Assembly (NCBI GenBank): GCA_946622835.1
Contig: CAMOQI010000003.1
Location: forward strand, 1 to 20,446
DNA length: 20,446 bases
Source: an uncultured Candidatus Melainabacteria bacterium
GTDB lineage: Bacteria; Cyanobacteriota; Vampirovibrionia; Gastranaerophilales; Gastranaerophilaceae
Reading direction: 5' to 3'
Positions 1 to 7,271 of this stretch are shown piece by piece; the stretch's first letter is position 1; the number at the start of each line of letters is the position of its first letter. A program made the position numbers and the translations under genes. Below the pieces are notes generated by a model. The model saw nothing but the letters and a program-made list of their open reading frames with translations, was not told where the DNA came from and did not search any database.

Positions 1-479
1 AATCTTGCGGTGTCAAGGACCGTACCTGAGCCGATTACTCTATTTTCCGGCGTGCCGCTTAATTTTATTGCTATTGTTGTTAAAATATCCACAGGGTTAG
101 ATACTATCAATAAAATCCCTTTATATTCCTGCTCTTTTATTTTTGGAATGATTGATTTATAAATTTCAATATTTTTCTTTACCAGGTCAAGTCTTGTTTC
201 TCCTGCCTTTTGGCTTGCTCCTGCAGTCACAATAACGACAGAAGCATCTTTGATATCAGAATAATTGCCGGCGGATATTTTCATAGGTTTTGAAAATGCG
301 ACTCCATGGCTTATATCTAATGCTTCCCCTTGCGCTTTTGCCATATCGGAGTCTATTAAAACCATTTCAGAAAATAATCCGCTTTGCATTAGGCTAAATG
401 CTGATGCCGAACCGACAAAACCGCAACCGATTATCACAACTTTTCTAAAATTTATGCAATTTGAACAATCTTTGACCAT
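1..479 (-). CDS. ldh: L-lactate dehydrogenase, N-terminal part (cut by the window edge)
   Basis: Reverse-strand reading from the ATG at 479-477 stays open to the left edge, about 159 codons. After a short leader (MVKDCSNCINFRK) comes the NAD-binding Rossmann strand VVIIGCGFVGSASAF, a GxGxxG-like turn. Then follow the acidic residue in LIDSD that binds the NAD ribose, the LDISHG helix, VIVTAGASQKAGETRLDL (mobile loop with the substrate-binding Arg), IVSNPVD and the LDH signature GSGTVLDTAR. The last motif favours lactate over malate dehydrogenase. The family is about 310-325 residues, so roughly half is present. The enzyme is a cytoplasmic tetramer that reduces pyruvate to lactate and regenerates NAD+ in fermentation. 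A GGAGGG Shine-Dalgarno lies near 485-490, fixing the start. An intrinsic terminator separates it from the upstream tRNA, so it should have its own promoter between 480 and 562; I see no convincing -10/-35 pair there. Confidence 0.93.
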   Translation of the reverse strand, partial: MVKDCSNCINFRKVVIIGCGFVGSASAFSLMQSGLFSEMVLIDSDMAKAQGEALDISHGVAFSKPMKISAGNYSDIKDASVVIVTAGASQKAGETRLDLVKKNIEIYKSIIPKIKEQEYKGILLIVSNPVDILTTIAIKLSGTPENRVIGSGTVLDTAR

Positions 480-562
480 GAGCTTTCCCTCCGTCTATAT
501 ATGGCGCCCTGCGCAAAATTCGCTCGAACGCATATTTGCCCTCTTGTCGCTGTCGACCTTAT

Positions 563-591
563 AAAAAAGCTCCAACAGAATTGTGGAGCTT
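563..591 (-). terminator. Intrinsic terminator of the tRNA-Gly transcript
   Basis: On the minus strand an 8-bp perfect stem (AAGCTCCA pairing with TGGAGCTT, at 584-591 and 567-574 on the plus strand) with a 9-nt loop is followed by a run of T (563-568). It starts 5 nt beyond the tRNA CCA end and lies before lactate dehydrogenase, so it should end the tRNA transcript. Confidence 0.85.
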
Positions 592-596
592 CTTTA

Positions 597-672
597 TGGA
601 GCGGACGACGCGACTCGAACGCGCGACAGTCTGCTTGGAAGGCAGATACTCTACCAACTGAGTTACGTCCGC
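597..672 (-). tRNA. tRNA-Gly (anticodon UCC), CCA encoded
   Basis: The reverse strand folds into a full cloverleaf. The acceptor stem GCGGACG pairs with CGTCCGC (672-666 with 607-601). The D arm is CTCAGTTGGTAGAG. The anticodon stem TCTGC/GCAGA encloses loop CTTCCAA, giving anticodon TCC, which reads GGA/GGG glycine codons. The T arm has loop TTCGAGT, with one G-U pair closing the stem. The discriminator is T, as expected for bacterial tRNA-Gly, and the CCA tail is encoded (599-597). There is no intron. It stands alone, not in a tRNA cluster, with its own promoter and terminator. Confidence 0.97.
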
Positions 673-687
673 TTACCGTTAAACTAT

Positions 688-693
688 ATTATA
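688..693 (-). promoter_or_regulatory. Probable -10 box of the tRNA-Gly promoter
   Basis: A perfect TATAAT reads on the minus strand 15 nt before the first tRNA base, which would give a 5' leader of about 8-9 nt. A TTGACA at 704-699 is only 5 nt from it and cannot be its -35. At the correct spacing (about 711-716) there is no good -35 match. The -10 call rests on sequence and position only. Confidence 0.4.
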
Positions 694-704
694 AACATTG
701 TCAA

Positions 705-951
705 AAATCAAGGCTATTTATTTATATTTTTATTACTCTTTAGAACTAGTAAAAAATACTCACTTTGGGCGATTTAAATTTATTCTTGCGAATGGTGAAA
801 AGTTTTGCACAAAAGTTTATCATATTAATGTAAGTTCAGGTTGTCCAAGCACTTTTTCGGGGTTGCGATAAGATTTTTCTTTTTGCGGTTTGGTTTAAAA
901 CAATTTGGACTTACGCTTAAAATTAAAAATTTTTCATGTTTTATAACTTCC
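705..951. other. AT-rich intergenic region without a recognisable gene
   Basis: This forms most of the 342-nt gap between the tRNA and ppiC. No open frame longer than about 25 codons with a plausible start was seen on either strand. One imperfect inverted repeat is visible: GTAAG and TCCAA at about 830-854 can pair with TTGGACTTAC at about 905-914, enclosing roughly 60 nt. It does not match SRP RNA, tmRNA or RNase P RNA, and is too short for a typical 6S RNA. With the terminator-like hairpin at 952-987 it could be a small RNA, but I cannot name one. Confidence 0.4.
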
Positions 952-987
952 GGCTTGTTTTGTTGTTGCAAGACAAGTCTTTTTATT
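952..987 (+). terminator. Terminator-like hairpin overlapping the ppiC promoter
   Basis: CTTGTTTTG (954-962) and CAAGACAAG (969-977) form a 9-bp stem with one wobble and a 6-nt loop, extendable by two pairs at the base. It is followed by TCTTTTTATTTT. This has the form of a plus-strand intrinsic terminator, but no plus-strand gene is recognised upstream. The right arm contains the -35 box of the next promoter, so it may instead be an operator or chance AT-rich sequence. Confidence 0.35.
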
Positions 988-994
988 TTATAAT
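966..994 (+). promoter_or_regulatory. Sigma70-type promoter of the ppiC-pepP-spoU operon
   Basis: TTGCAA (966-971), a 17-nt spacer, then a perfect TATAAT (989-994). Transcription would start near 1001, immediately before the AGGAG ribosome-binding site at 1004-1008. The mRNA leader would therefore be very short, about 14 nt. Confidence 0.7.
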
Positions 995-1014
995 ATTTTC
1001 GATAGGAGAATATT

Positions 1015-1296
1015 ATGACTACTGAAATTCGAGCAAGCCATATCTTGGTTAAAACCGAAGATGAAGCTAAAAAACTTTATGATGAAATTATCAACGGAAA
1101 ATCTTTTGCCGATGCCGCTCAAGAGGTTTCTTTATGTCCGTCCGGACAAAATGGCGGTGATTTAGGGTTCTTTGGTAAAGGCATGATGGTAAAGCCGTTT
1201 GAAGATGCCGCTTTTGCTCTCGAAGTCGGTGAAATCTCGCATCCGGTAGAAACTCAGTTCGGATGGCATTTAATTCAACTAACCGACAAAGCTTAA
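1015..1296 (+). CDS. ppiC: Parvulin-type peptidyl-prolyl cis-trans isomerase (single domain)
   Basis: This 93-residue protein is a lone rotamase domain, about the length of E. coli PpiC (Par10). Parvulin hallmarks run in order: RASHILVKTEDEA (first strand with the conserved His), ADAAQEVSLCPSGQNGGDLGFF (loop with SxCPS and GGDLG), the FEDAAFAL helix, and the C-terminal VETQFGWHLIQL with the second conserved His. There is no signal peptide or membrane anchor, so it is cytoplasmic, unlike PrsA or SurA. It catalyses isomerisation of peptidyl-prolyl bonds during folding. AGGAG lies 6 nt before the ATG. It is first in an operon: aminopeptidase P starts 9 nt after its stop, so a prolyl isomerase is co-expressed with a proline-specific peptidase. 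Confidence 0.93.
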   Translation: MTTEIRASHILVKTEDEAKKLYDEIINGKSFADAAQEVSLCPSGQNGGDLGFFGKGMMVKPFEDAAFALEVGEISHPVETQFGWHLIQLTDKA

Positions 1297-1305
1297 TAAG
1301 ATTTT

Positions 1306-2862
1306 ATGGATTTTATACAGCAAATCAGACAGTTTATGGCTCAGGAAAATATTAATTTCCTTCTTGTAAATTCAACAAATCAATTTTTGGTTGAATATAA
1401 TGATTTGCAAGAAAATTCCAGATATAAATTGACCGGCTTCACGGGCTCCGCAGGCGAATCTCTCGTTACTCCGGATAAAATTTTTCTGTTTGTTGACGGC
1501 AGATACCATATTCAAGCGGATTTGGAAGTTGATCCTGAAAAAGTTATCGTTGTTAAGTTGCAATCAGGTGAAAATATTTACAATGCAATCATCGATAAAG
1601 TTCCTCAAGATGAAATTCTTGGCGTTTTTTCCAAAAAAATTTCCCAAAAAACTTACGAATTTTTATCGCAGTACAGACGCATCAAGCTTATTCAAAATGA
1701 TCCTTTAGACGTTGATGTCGCTGATATCTCCCATGGAAATATCTCTTTGGATACAACTTTAGCCGGCTTGTCAACTGATGAGAAAATCGAAATTATTTCA
1801 AAAAATTTGAAACCGGATGAAGCACTTTATGTAACCGATTTGGATGAGGTTTCTTATTTGTTTAATATGCGAAATTACAGTCAAAATTTCAGTGCAAAAA
1901 TTAAGGCAAAAGCAATTGTATACAAAAATAAAGCAACTTTATTTTTACCGGAAAATCTTGACAGTCTTAAAAATTTCCTTGAAAGTGCTGACTTTGAGAT
2001 TTGTGTTGATAAAAATTCTATAAATGCGTACGATTATAATTTAATTAAAAAACCGAAAGAGTTATCCCAAAATCCCTTAAAAGAAATGAAATCAGTAAAG
2101 AATGATGTTGAACTTTATCATATGCAAGAGGTGTTTCATCGCTGCGATGATGCGCTTTGCGCGGTGAGAGATTATATATATTCGCAAAATGATTTGTCTG
2201 AATATGATATTGCAGCTCAAGTTGAAAAAGAATTTCGAAACAGAGGTGCTTTGGGTTTGAGTTTTAAACCTATAGTTGCAAAAGATCAAAATTCGGCGCT
2301 TGCTCATTATTCTAAATCTTCAAAAGGTGAAATTTTAAAAGATGGAAGTCTTATTTTAATTGATTGCGGAGCATATTTTGAAAACGGTATAGCAACCGAT
2401 ATGACAAGAGTTTTTGTAAAAGGAGAACCGAAAAAACTTCATATAAAAATATATACTCTTGTTTTGAAAGCTTTTTTAAATGCTTATAATTATGAAAAGC
2501 GTCCTGTTGTCGGATTTGATATTGATGAACGTGTTCGTGAACTTTTTGAAGAATATGATACTGAGGGTTTTGTCTTTAACCACGGTTTAGGGCACGGGAT
2601 AGGGATTAATGTTCATGAATACCCGCCAAATTTGGGTTCCGGTGAGATTGCAAAATGCCAAATCCTTGAGGGTATGTGTTTTTCGATAGAACCGGGATTA
2701 TATAAAAAAGGTGAATTTGGTGTCAGATTAGAAAATTCATGTTATTTTAAAAATAATAAAATAAATTCTTTTACAAAAATGAATTTTGAAAAAAAGCTTA
2801 TTGATTTTGAAATGCTTACAACAAAAGAAGCCCAATGGCTCAAAGAATTTGAGGTTATATAA
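1306..2862 (+). CDS. pepP: Xaa-Pro aminopeptidase (aminopeptidase P, M24B family)
   Basis: This 518-residue cytoplasmic metallopeptidase removes N-terminal residues that precede proline. Creatinase-like N-terminal domains cover about 1-270 (GFTGSAGESLVT, LFVDGRYHIQA). The pita-bread catalytic domain covers about 270-500. The five dinuclear-metal ligands are all visible: D353 (LIDCGA), D365 (ATDMTR), H430 (HGLGHGIG), E462 (SIEPGLY) and E476 (VRLEN). Length fits the long form of the family, with an extra N-terminal domain compared with the roughly 440-residue enterobacterial form. No strong Shine-Dalgarno precedes the ATG, which is 9 nt after the ppiC stop, so translational coupling is likely. 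Its TAA overlaps the ATG of the next gene (TAATG). Confidence 0.95.
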   Translation: MDFIQQIRQFMAQENINFLLVNSTNQFLVEYNDLQENSRYKLTGFTGSAGESLVTPDKIFLFVDGRYHIQADLEVDPEKVIVVKLQSGENIYNAIIDKVPQDEILGVFSKKISQKTYEFLSQYRRIKLIQNDPLDVDVADISHGNISLDTTLAGLSTDEKIEIISKNLKPDEALYVTDLDEVSYLFNMRNYSQNFSAKIKAKAIVYKNKATLFLPENLDSLKNFLESADFEICVDKNSINAYDYNLIKKPKELSQNPLKEMKSVKNDVELYHMQEVFHRCDDALCAVRDYIYSQNDLSEYDIAAQVEKEFRNRGALGLSFKPIVAKDQNSALAHYSKSSKGEILKDGSLILIDCGAYFENGIATDMTRVFVKGEPKKLHIKIYTLVLKAFLNAYNYEKRPVVGFDIDERVRELFEEYDTEGFVFNHGLGHGIGINVHEYPPNLGSGEIAKCQILEGMCFSIEPGLYKKGEFGVRLENSCYFKNNKINSFTKMNFEKKLIDFEMLTTKEAQWLKEFEVI

Positions 2863-3605
2863 TGGAAATTACAAGCATAAGTAATGAATTAGTAAAACAA
2901 GCGGTCAAATTACAGCAAAAAAAGTATCGTACACAAACTAAAAAATTTTTACTGGAAGGTTATAAAGCAATAAAAGAAGCTTATGATTACGGAATAATTC
3001 TGGAGACAATTTTTGTTGAGAAGCAAAAAATTAACAAATATGAATTTGCTAAAGAAAAAATTATTCAAACTAATTCAGCTGTTATAAAAAAAATATCAAC
3101 AACAGAATCCGCCCCTGATGCTGTGGCTGTTGGGATTCAAAAGGTTTTTGATAAAAACATTTTAAAATCCTCAAAAAAAGTTTTACTGCTGGAATCAATA
3201 AAAGATGTCGGAAATTTGGGAACAATAATAAGATCATCTGCTGCTTTTGGGATTGATGCAATTGTTTTGTACGGACAAACTGTTGACTTGTATAATCCAA
3301 AATGTGTGCGTGCTGCTGTCGGAAATTTGTGGAAAATACCCATAGTCAGTATAGAAGATTTTAATGAGCTTAAAGCGGAATTTAAAGATTATGAAAGGAT
3401 TGCCACCCTTCCAAAAGGAGAATTTTTTCTGAAAAATTATAAACCTAAATATCCTTTGTTAATAATGTTTGGCAGTGAAGCGGATGGATTGTCGGAAGAA
3501 TTAGAAAATTTTTCAACAGGTTCTGTTAAAATAGAAATGGATAAATCTGTCGAATCTCTGAACTTAGCAGCCTCTGTTGCAATAATCCTGTATCAGTTGT
3601 CATAA
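2862..3605 (+). CDS. TrmH/SpoU-family RNA 2'-O-methyltransferase
   Basis: This 247-residue protein starts on the last base of the pepP stop codon (TAATG), a hallmark of coupled translation. Residues about 1-100 form the substrate-binding domain typical of rRNA members (KQAVKLQQKKYRTQTKKFLLEG). Residues about 105-247 are the knotted SPOUT domain with its three motifs: N118-LGTIIR-R124, which includes the catalytic Arg; the glycine-rich loop GSEADGLSEE (204-213); and SLNLAASVAIILYQL (232 to the end), which forms the knot and binds S-adenosylmethionine. The family methylates ribose 2'-OH in 23S rRNA or tRNA. The architecture resembles RlmB/TsnR-type rRNA enzymes, but the target nucleotide cannot be read from sequence. 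Confidence 0.9.
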   Translation: MEITSISNELVKQAVKLQQKKYRTQTKKFLLEGYKAIKEAYDYGIILETIFVEKQKINKYEFAKEKIIQTNSAVIKKISTTESAPDAVAVGIQKVFDKNILKSSKKVLLLESIKDVGNLGTIIRSSAAFGIDAIVLYGQTVDLYNPKCVRAAVGNLWKIPIVSIEDFNELKAEFKDYERIATLPKGEFFLKNYKPKYPLLIMFGSEADGLSEELENFSTGSVKIEMDKSVESLNLAASVAIILYQLS

Positions 3606-3640
3606 TTTGTTACAAAATGATACTAATTTTAAAAAAACAG

Positions 3641-3668
3641 TTGTAACGCTTAAAAAATAGTTTATAAT
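3641..3668 (+). promoter_or_regulatory. Promoter of the prepilin-like gene
   Basis: TTGTAA (3641-3646), a 16-nt spacer and a perfect TATAAT (3663-3668). The -35 lies in the right arm of a 7-bp inverted repeat, GTTACAA (3609-3615) and TTGTAAC (3641-3647). That repeat may be a repressor site or chance. Transcription would start near 3675, just before the AAGGAG at 3678-3683. Confidence 0.55.
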
Positions 3669-3692
3669 ATTAATAATAAGGAGTTTATGGTT

Positions 3693-4385
3693 ATGGATAA
3701 AAAGTATAAAAAAGCGGGGTTTTCACTTGCCGAATTGGTTATTGCAATAGCTCTTGTCGGGGTGCTTGCGGCGATGATTTTGCCTTCTATAACAACACAA
3801 TTTCAGGAAACGATACAGCGAAATTCTGCAAAAGTATATAAAGAGAGATTGGCGCAAGGTGTTACTATGCTTTCCATCAGAGCGCCGAGGATGGTTTTTA
3901 ACAGTACGGAAGCATTTGTTAACGAATTGGAAAAATATTCAACAATAACGAAAGTTTGCAACTCGGATAATATTTCCCAATGTTGGCCTTATGAGAATAT
4001 TAAATTAGCAAATGATGAAGAATACGGAATTGCCGGAGCGACCGGAAAAAGCGTATTTGGTATGGGTAATACGGATCCGCTTGGCAATGATGCCGATTAT
4101 GCAGATGATAATGTTGCTTTAATTTTAAAAGGCGGAGCTCCTGTTCTCATAAACTTTAACAAAAGATGTGATCCGAATACACAAGATATAAACAGGACTT
4201 GCTATGTTGCGCTTATGGATGTAAACGCTGACAGAGCACCCAATAAGATTGGCAAGGATCTTAAACTTATTAACGCAAGTACTTTTGCCAACAGTACTGA
4301 TAACAGTAATGAAACATCAGGTGTTACCGGGGCTAAGGATATTGACCTTGGTAATTTTAATGATAATAATATTTGGCAAGATTAA
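3693..4385 (+). CDS. Type IV prepilin / pseudopilin-like protein
   Basis: The product is about 230 residues and begins with a class III signal: short basic leader MDKKYKKAG, then FSLAELVIAIALVGVLAAMILP. Prepilin peptidase would cut G9-F10; Glu at +5 and a roughly 20-residue hydrophobic helix follow, as in pilins and type II secretion pseudopilins. I chose the ATG at 3693 because AAGGAG (3678-3683) is 9 nt upstream; the ATG at 3687 would be only 3 nt away. The globular part has four cysteines in two pairs (89/97 and 159/170), each pair possibly a disulfide. A late DVNADRAPNKIGKD segment resembles acidic, possibly Ca2+-binding loops of major pseudopilins. No other pilus gene is nearby, so it is probably an orphan minor pilin or pseudopilin. 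It converges on the next gene with a 3-nt gap and no obvious terminator. Confidence 0.85.
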   Translation: MDKKYKKAGFSLAELVIAIALVGVLAAMILPSITTQFQETIQRNSAKVYKERLAQGVTMLSIRAPRMVFNSTEAFVNELEKYSTITKVCNSDNISQCWPYENIKLANDEEYGIAGATGKSVFGMGNTDPLGNDADYADDNVALILKGGAPVLINFNKRCDPNTQDINRTCYVALMDVNADRAPNKIGKDLKLINASTFANSTDNSNETSGVTGAKDIDLGNFNDNNIWQD

Positions 4386-4388
4386 TAT

Positions 4389-5414
4389 TTATTCTTCCAA
4401 TTTTTTGATATAAAGTTCCTGGATTAAAACGCACACTGTTGCGGCGATTGCCGGTGCAAAAATTACCCCGACGACACCCATATATTTTGCAGAAATAAAT
4501 AAGAATAAATATATAACAATTGGATGTATATCAAGGAATTTACCAAATACATAGGGTCTTATAAGATTGTTTTCTATGATTTGTGCTGTTGCAAATACAA
4601 CGGCAACTAAAAGTAAAACAACAGGGCCTGATTTGTATGCTGCAATAAAACAAATAACAAGTGCTATTGCAGGACCGACAATCGGAACAATATCTAAAAC
4701 GGCTGTGATTAAACCCAGCAATACCGCATAATCTATTTTTAAAATCAACAGTCCAATTGTCATTACAAGTTCTACTCCTGCCAATGCAGTTAATTGACCA
4801 ACCATGTATCCGCCAACTTTTTTTGATATTATGTCCAAAACTTCAATTGCCTTTTGTTTCATATGTTTTGGAAACATTTGGGCGTAGGTTTTTTTGAGTA
4901 AATCTCTATCTGCCATAAAATAATAAATTACCAACATAGACGCCAGCAGATATATAAAGGCTGAACCAAGGTTTATTCCGGCATTTACAATTTGATCAAA
5001 AAACTTTGAAGTAAAAATTGAAGCGGATGATAAAATTCCTGCAATATCAATTTTATTTAGGGTTGCAGCGTTTAAAAACGGAGAATTCTGTGCAAATTCT
5101 TTTATGCTCTCAACGTATTGCGGAAAAGATATTGCAAAAGCCTTTATTTCGTGTCCCACAAGAACTATAAGCGGAATGAAAAATAGTGTTATTATTCCGA
5201 AAATGCCAAAAAGCACTATTGCAGAAGCTTTACCGCGACTCATTTTTGATGCGACTCTGTCAACAACAGGATTTAGGGAGCACGCAATAACAAACGATGC
5301 AAAAAACATCAATGCAATATCTTGCATCTGTGTGATGAGCAAGAGGAATATAATTATTGCTGCCGAAAACATTACGTTTTTCACAGTGAAATGTTTTTTA
5401 GAAAAAACTTCCAT
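4389..5414 (-). CDS. AI-2E/PerM-family membrane transporter
   Basis: This 341-residue polytopic inner-membrane protein has hydrophobic segments at about 12-29, 33-49, 62-87, 149-168, 205-226, 228-255, 262-280 and 299-335, the usual eight-helix pattern. Family signatures are DIVPIVGPAI (241-250) and IENNLIRPYVFGKFLDIHP (about 280-298). The large loop between helices 3 and 4 is typical. Members have been linked to AI-2 export (TqsA) or Na+/H+ antiport, so the substrate cannot be assigned. AGGAG lies 7 nt before the ATG and overlaps the TAG stop of the upstream DXS-like gene (9-nt gap). The two are therefore almost certainly one transcript, though the functional link is unclear. Confidence 0.88.
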   Translation of the reverse strand: MEVFSKKHFTVKNVMFSAAIIIFLLLITQMQDIALMFFASFVIACSLNPVVDRVASKMSRGKASAIVLFGIFGIITLFFIPLIVLVGHEIKAFAISFPQYVESIKEFAQNSPFLNAATLNKIDIAGILSSASIFTSKFFDQIVNAGINLGSAFIYLLASMLVIYYFMADRDLLKKTYAQMFPKHMKQKAIEVLDIISKKVGGYMVGQLTALAGVELVMTIGLLILKIDYAVLLGLITAVLDIVPIVGPAIALVICFIAAYKSGPVVLLLVAVVFATAQIIENNLIRPYVFGKFLDIHPIVIYLFLFISAKYMGVVGVIFAPAIAATVCVLIQELYIKKLEE

Positions 5415-5423
5415 TTGCGTCTC

Positions 5424-7196
5424 CTATACTGTTAATAGCGCGTCAGTTAAACATTTTTCAACATCTTCTGCTATAAGCTCTTTTTTCAAACGATATTTAG
5501 TATATAATTCATCAAGGGCAACCCTGTCTGAAAATTCTTTTAATCCGCCGTAATTTAATACTCGAACCTTTGAATTTGCATAAAATCTTGAAATTTTTTC
5601 ACCAAATCCGCCGTCAAGCATTCCGTCTTCAAGCGTTATAACAAGACTATGATTTGATTTTAAGCTCTCAAGTAATTCTTTATCCACTCCGGTTATAAAT
5701 TTTGGATTTATTAGTGTTGAATTAATGCCAAGTTTTTCCTGAATCTCATTTTTAACTTCTTTTGCAAGTTCAAAGAAATTACCCAGACCTAAAATTGCTA
5801 TTTTTTCTCCGTTTTCAACTACCGAAAATTTATTTAGAACTGAATAATCCGTATTATCCGCAACACCGGAAGACATTAAAGGATATGACGGAACTCTGAT
5901 TGCTATTGGGTATTTGTCTTGGTTATATGAATATTCAAGCATCGAAATATATTCTTCCTTATTTGTCGGTGCAAGATATACGATATTTGGGATATTTGAT
6001 ATCAATGGGATATCAAACGAGCATAGATGAGTCGCATCTGCCCCCGATAGTCCGCCCCAATAAACAAGCATCGTTAAAGGGGAATTGTTTAAACATAAAT
6101 CTTGTGATATTTGATCGTATGTTCTTTGTACAAATGAGCTCATAACGCAGAAAATAGGCTTAGCTCCGGATTTTGCAATGGCTGATGAATATGCAACAGC
6201 GTGCTCTTCCGCTATTCCGACATCTGTATAATGTTTATTTAATTTGTTTCTATAGTTCTTATCAAAACCAAAAACTCCGGGTGTTCCCGCATTAACAACA
6301 CAAATAGGTTCTCTGTTTTCAATTTTATTCAAAATAAAATCTTTTGTTATTGATTCGTAACTTTCGGATGTCTGAGTTTTAGGTTCGTCAAGATGATCCA
6401 AAGTCCCCGGCATAATCCAGTGAAAAGCTTCTTTGTTTTGCTCCGCAACATCTAATCCGCACCCTTTTTTGGTGTGAATATGAACGATTACCGGATGAGA
6501 TACTCCTTTTACTTTTTTAAAAGTATCAATCAAAGCTTCAATGTTATTACCGTTTTCTACATAATAATATTCAAAACCTAAGGATTTAAAGAAATTGCAT
6601 TCCGCGTTGCCGTTAGTTTCGCGTAAATTGCGTAAGTTATCGTATATCCCGCCGTGGTTTTCAGCAATAGACATATCATTATCATTTACGATTATGATTA
6701 TGTTAGAACCCAGCACAGCAGCATTATCAAGCCCTTCCAACGCTTCTCCGCCGGATAATGAACCGTCTCCGATAAGTGCAATTACATTATAGTTTTCACC
6801 TTTTAAATCTCTTGCTTTTGCAACTCCGCACGCCAAGCTGACAGATGTCGATGTGTGGCCAACTTTAAACAAATCATATTCGCTTTCTTCCGGTGCGGTG
6901 TAGCCTGTGTATTTGTGATATAAATCAGGATTTAAGAATCCCTCTTTCCTGCCTGTTAAAATTTTGTGCGGATAGCACTGGTGAGAAACATCATATACAA
7001 TCTTATCTTTTGGGGTGTCAAAAACATAGTGCATTGCAATAGTTGCTTCAACAATACCCAGATTCGGACCCATATGACCGCCTGTTGTATTTACTTTTTT
7101 TATAATCAAATCGCGTATTTCTGATGCTAAAATATTCATTTCATCTGTTGTTAAGCTTCTCAAATCAACAGGGAAATTAACCTTATCTAAAATCAT
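5424..7196 (-). CDS. 1-deoxy-D-xylulose-5-phosphate synthase-like thiamine enzyme (divergent DXS)
   Basis: About 590 residues in the DXS domain order: thiamine-diphosphate domain, pyrimidine-binding domain, C-terminal transketolase domain. Numbering here is from the alternative ATG at 7208. Conserved parts: TGGHMGPNLG (H45), VGHTSTSVS, the ThDP/Mg motif GDG147-149 ending in N175, AFHW (His263) and catalytic E334 in GIAEEHAV. DXS condenses pyruvate with glyceraldehyde-3-phosphate to start the MEP isoprenoid pathway and supplies thiamine and pyridoxal precursors. Two arginines that hold the GAP phosphate are not where expected: the DRAG motif reads YWGG (383-386) and the RYPRG motif reads RVPSY (438-442). 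One residue is also missing in GADATH. It is shorter than typical DXS (about 620-640). It may be a paralogue with another acceptor. I chose the ATG at 7196 because GGAG lies 6 nt upstream. Confidence 0.8.
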   Translation of the reverse strand: MILDKVNFPVDLRSLTTDEMNILASEIRDLIIKKVNTTGGHMGPNLGIVEATIAMHYVFDTPKDKIVYDVSHQCYPHKILTGRKEGFLNPDLYHKYTGYTAPEESEYDLFKVGHTSTSVSLACGVAKARDLKGENYNVIALIGDGSLSGGEALEGLDNAAVLGSNIIIIVNDNDMSIAENHGGIYDNLRNLRETNGNAECNFFKSLGFEYYYVENGNNIEALIDTFKKVKGVSHPVIVHIHTKKGCGLDVAEQNKEAFHWIMPGTLDHLDEPKTQTSESYESITKDFILNKIENREPICVVNAGTPGVFGFDKNYRNKLNKHYTDVGIAEEHAVAYSSAIAKSGAKPIFCVMSSFVQRTYDQISQDLCLNNSPLTMLVYWGGLSGADATHLCSFDIPLISNIPNIVYLAPTNKEEYISMLEYSYNQDKYPIAIRVPSYPLMSSGVADNTDYSVLNKFSVVENGEKIAILGLGNFFELAKEVKNEIQEKLGINSTLINPKFITGVDKELLESLKSNHSLVITLEDGMLDGGFGEKISRFYANSKVRVLNYGGLKEFSDRVALDELYTKYRLKKELIAEDVEKCLTDALLTV

Positions 7197-7234
7197 ATAA
7201 CTCTCCATATCCGTTAATACCTTTATTTGATTTA

Positions 7235-7263
7235 ATAATATAATAAATTAAAACGTTTTACAA
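7235..7263 (-). promoter_or_regulatory. Possible promoter of the DXS-like gene
   Basis: On the minus strand TTGTAA (7263-7258), a 17-nt spacer and TATTAT (7240-7235). The region is very AT-rich, so chance matches are likely. The upstream metallophosphatase could also read through. Confidence 0.3.
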
Positions 7264-7271
7264 TAATTTAT

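Noticed and set aside
265..564. Plus-strand open frame of about 99 codons
   Set aside because: It is antisense to the well-matched lactate dehydrogenase reading frame and runs into the tRNA terminator; its translation resembles no family.
699..704. TTGACA on the minus strand as the -35 of the tRNA promoter
   Set aside because: It is only 5 nt from the TATAAT, and no -10 exists 15-19 nt downstream of it.
501..777. Plus-strand open frames across the tRNA
   Set aside because: They translate the antisense of tRNA-Gly and its flanks; the cloverleaf explains the conserved sequence.
820..987. Possible 6S or SRP RNA in the gap before ppiC
   Set aside because: The SRP core motif is absent, and pairing covers only about 85 nt without the central bubble of 6S RNA; left as an unassigned structured region.
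5104..5553. Plus-strand open frame of 149 codons
   Set aside because: It lies antisense to the AI-2E transporter and the DXS-like gene, both of which have strong family motifs and ribosome-binding sites.
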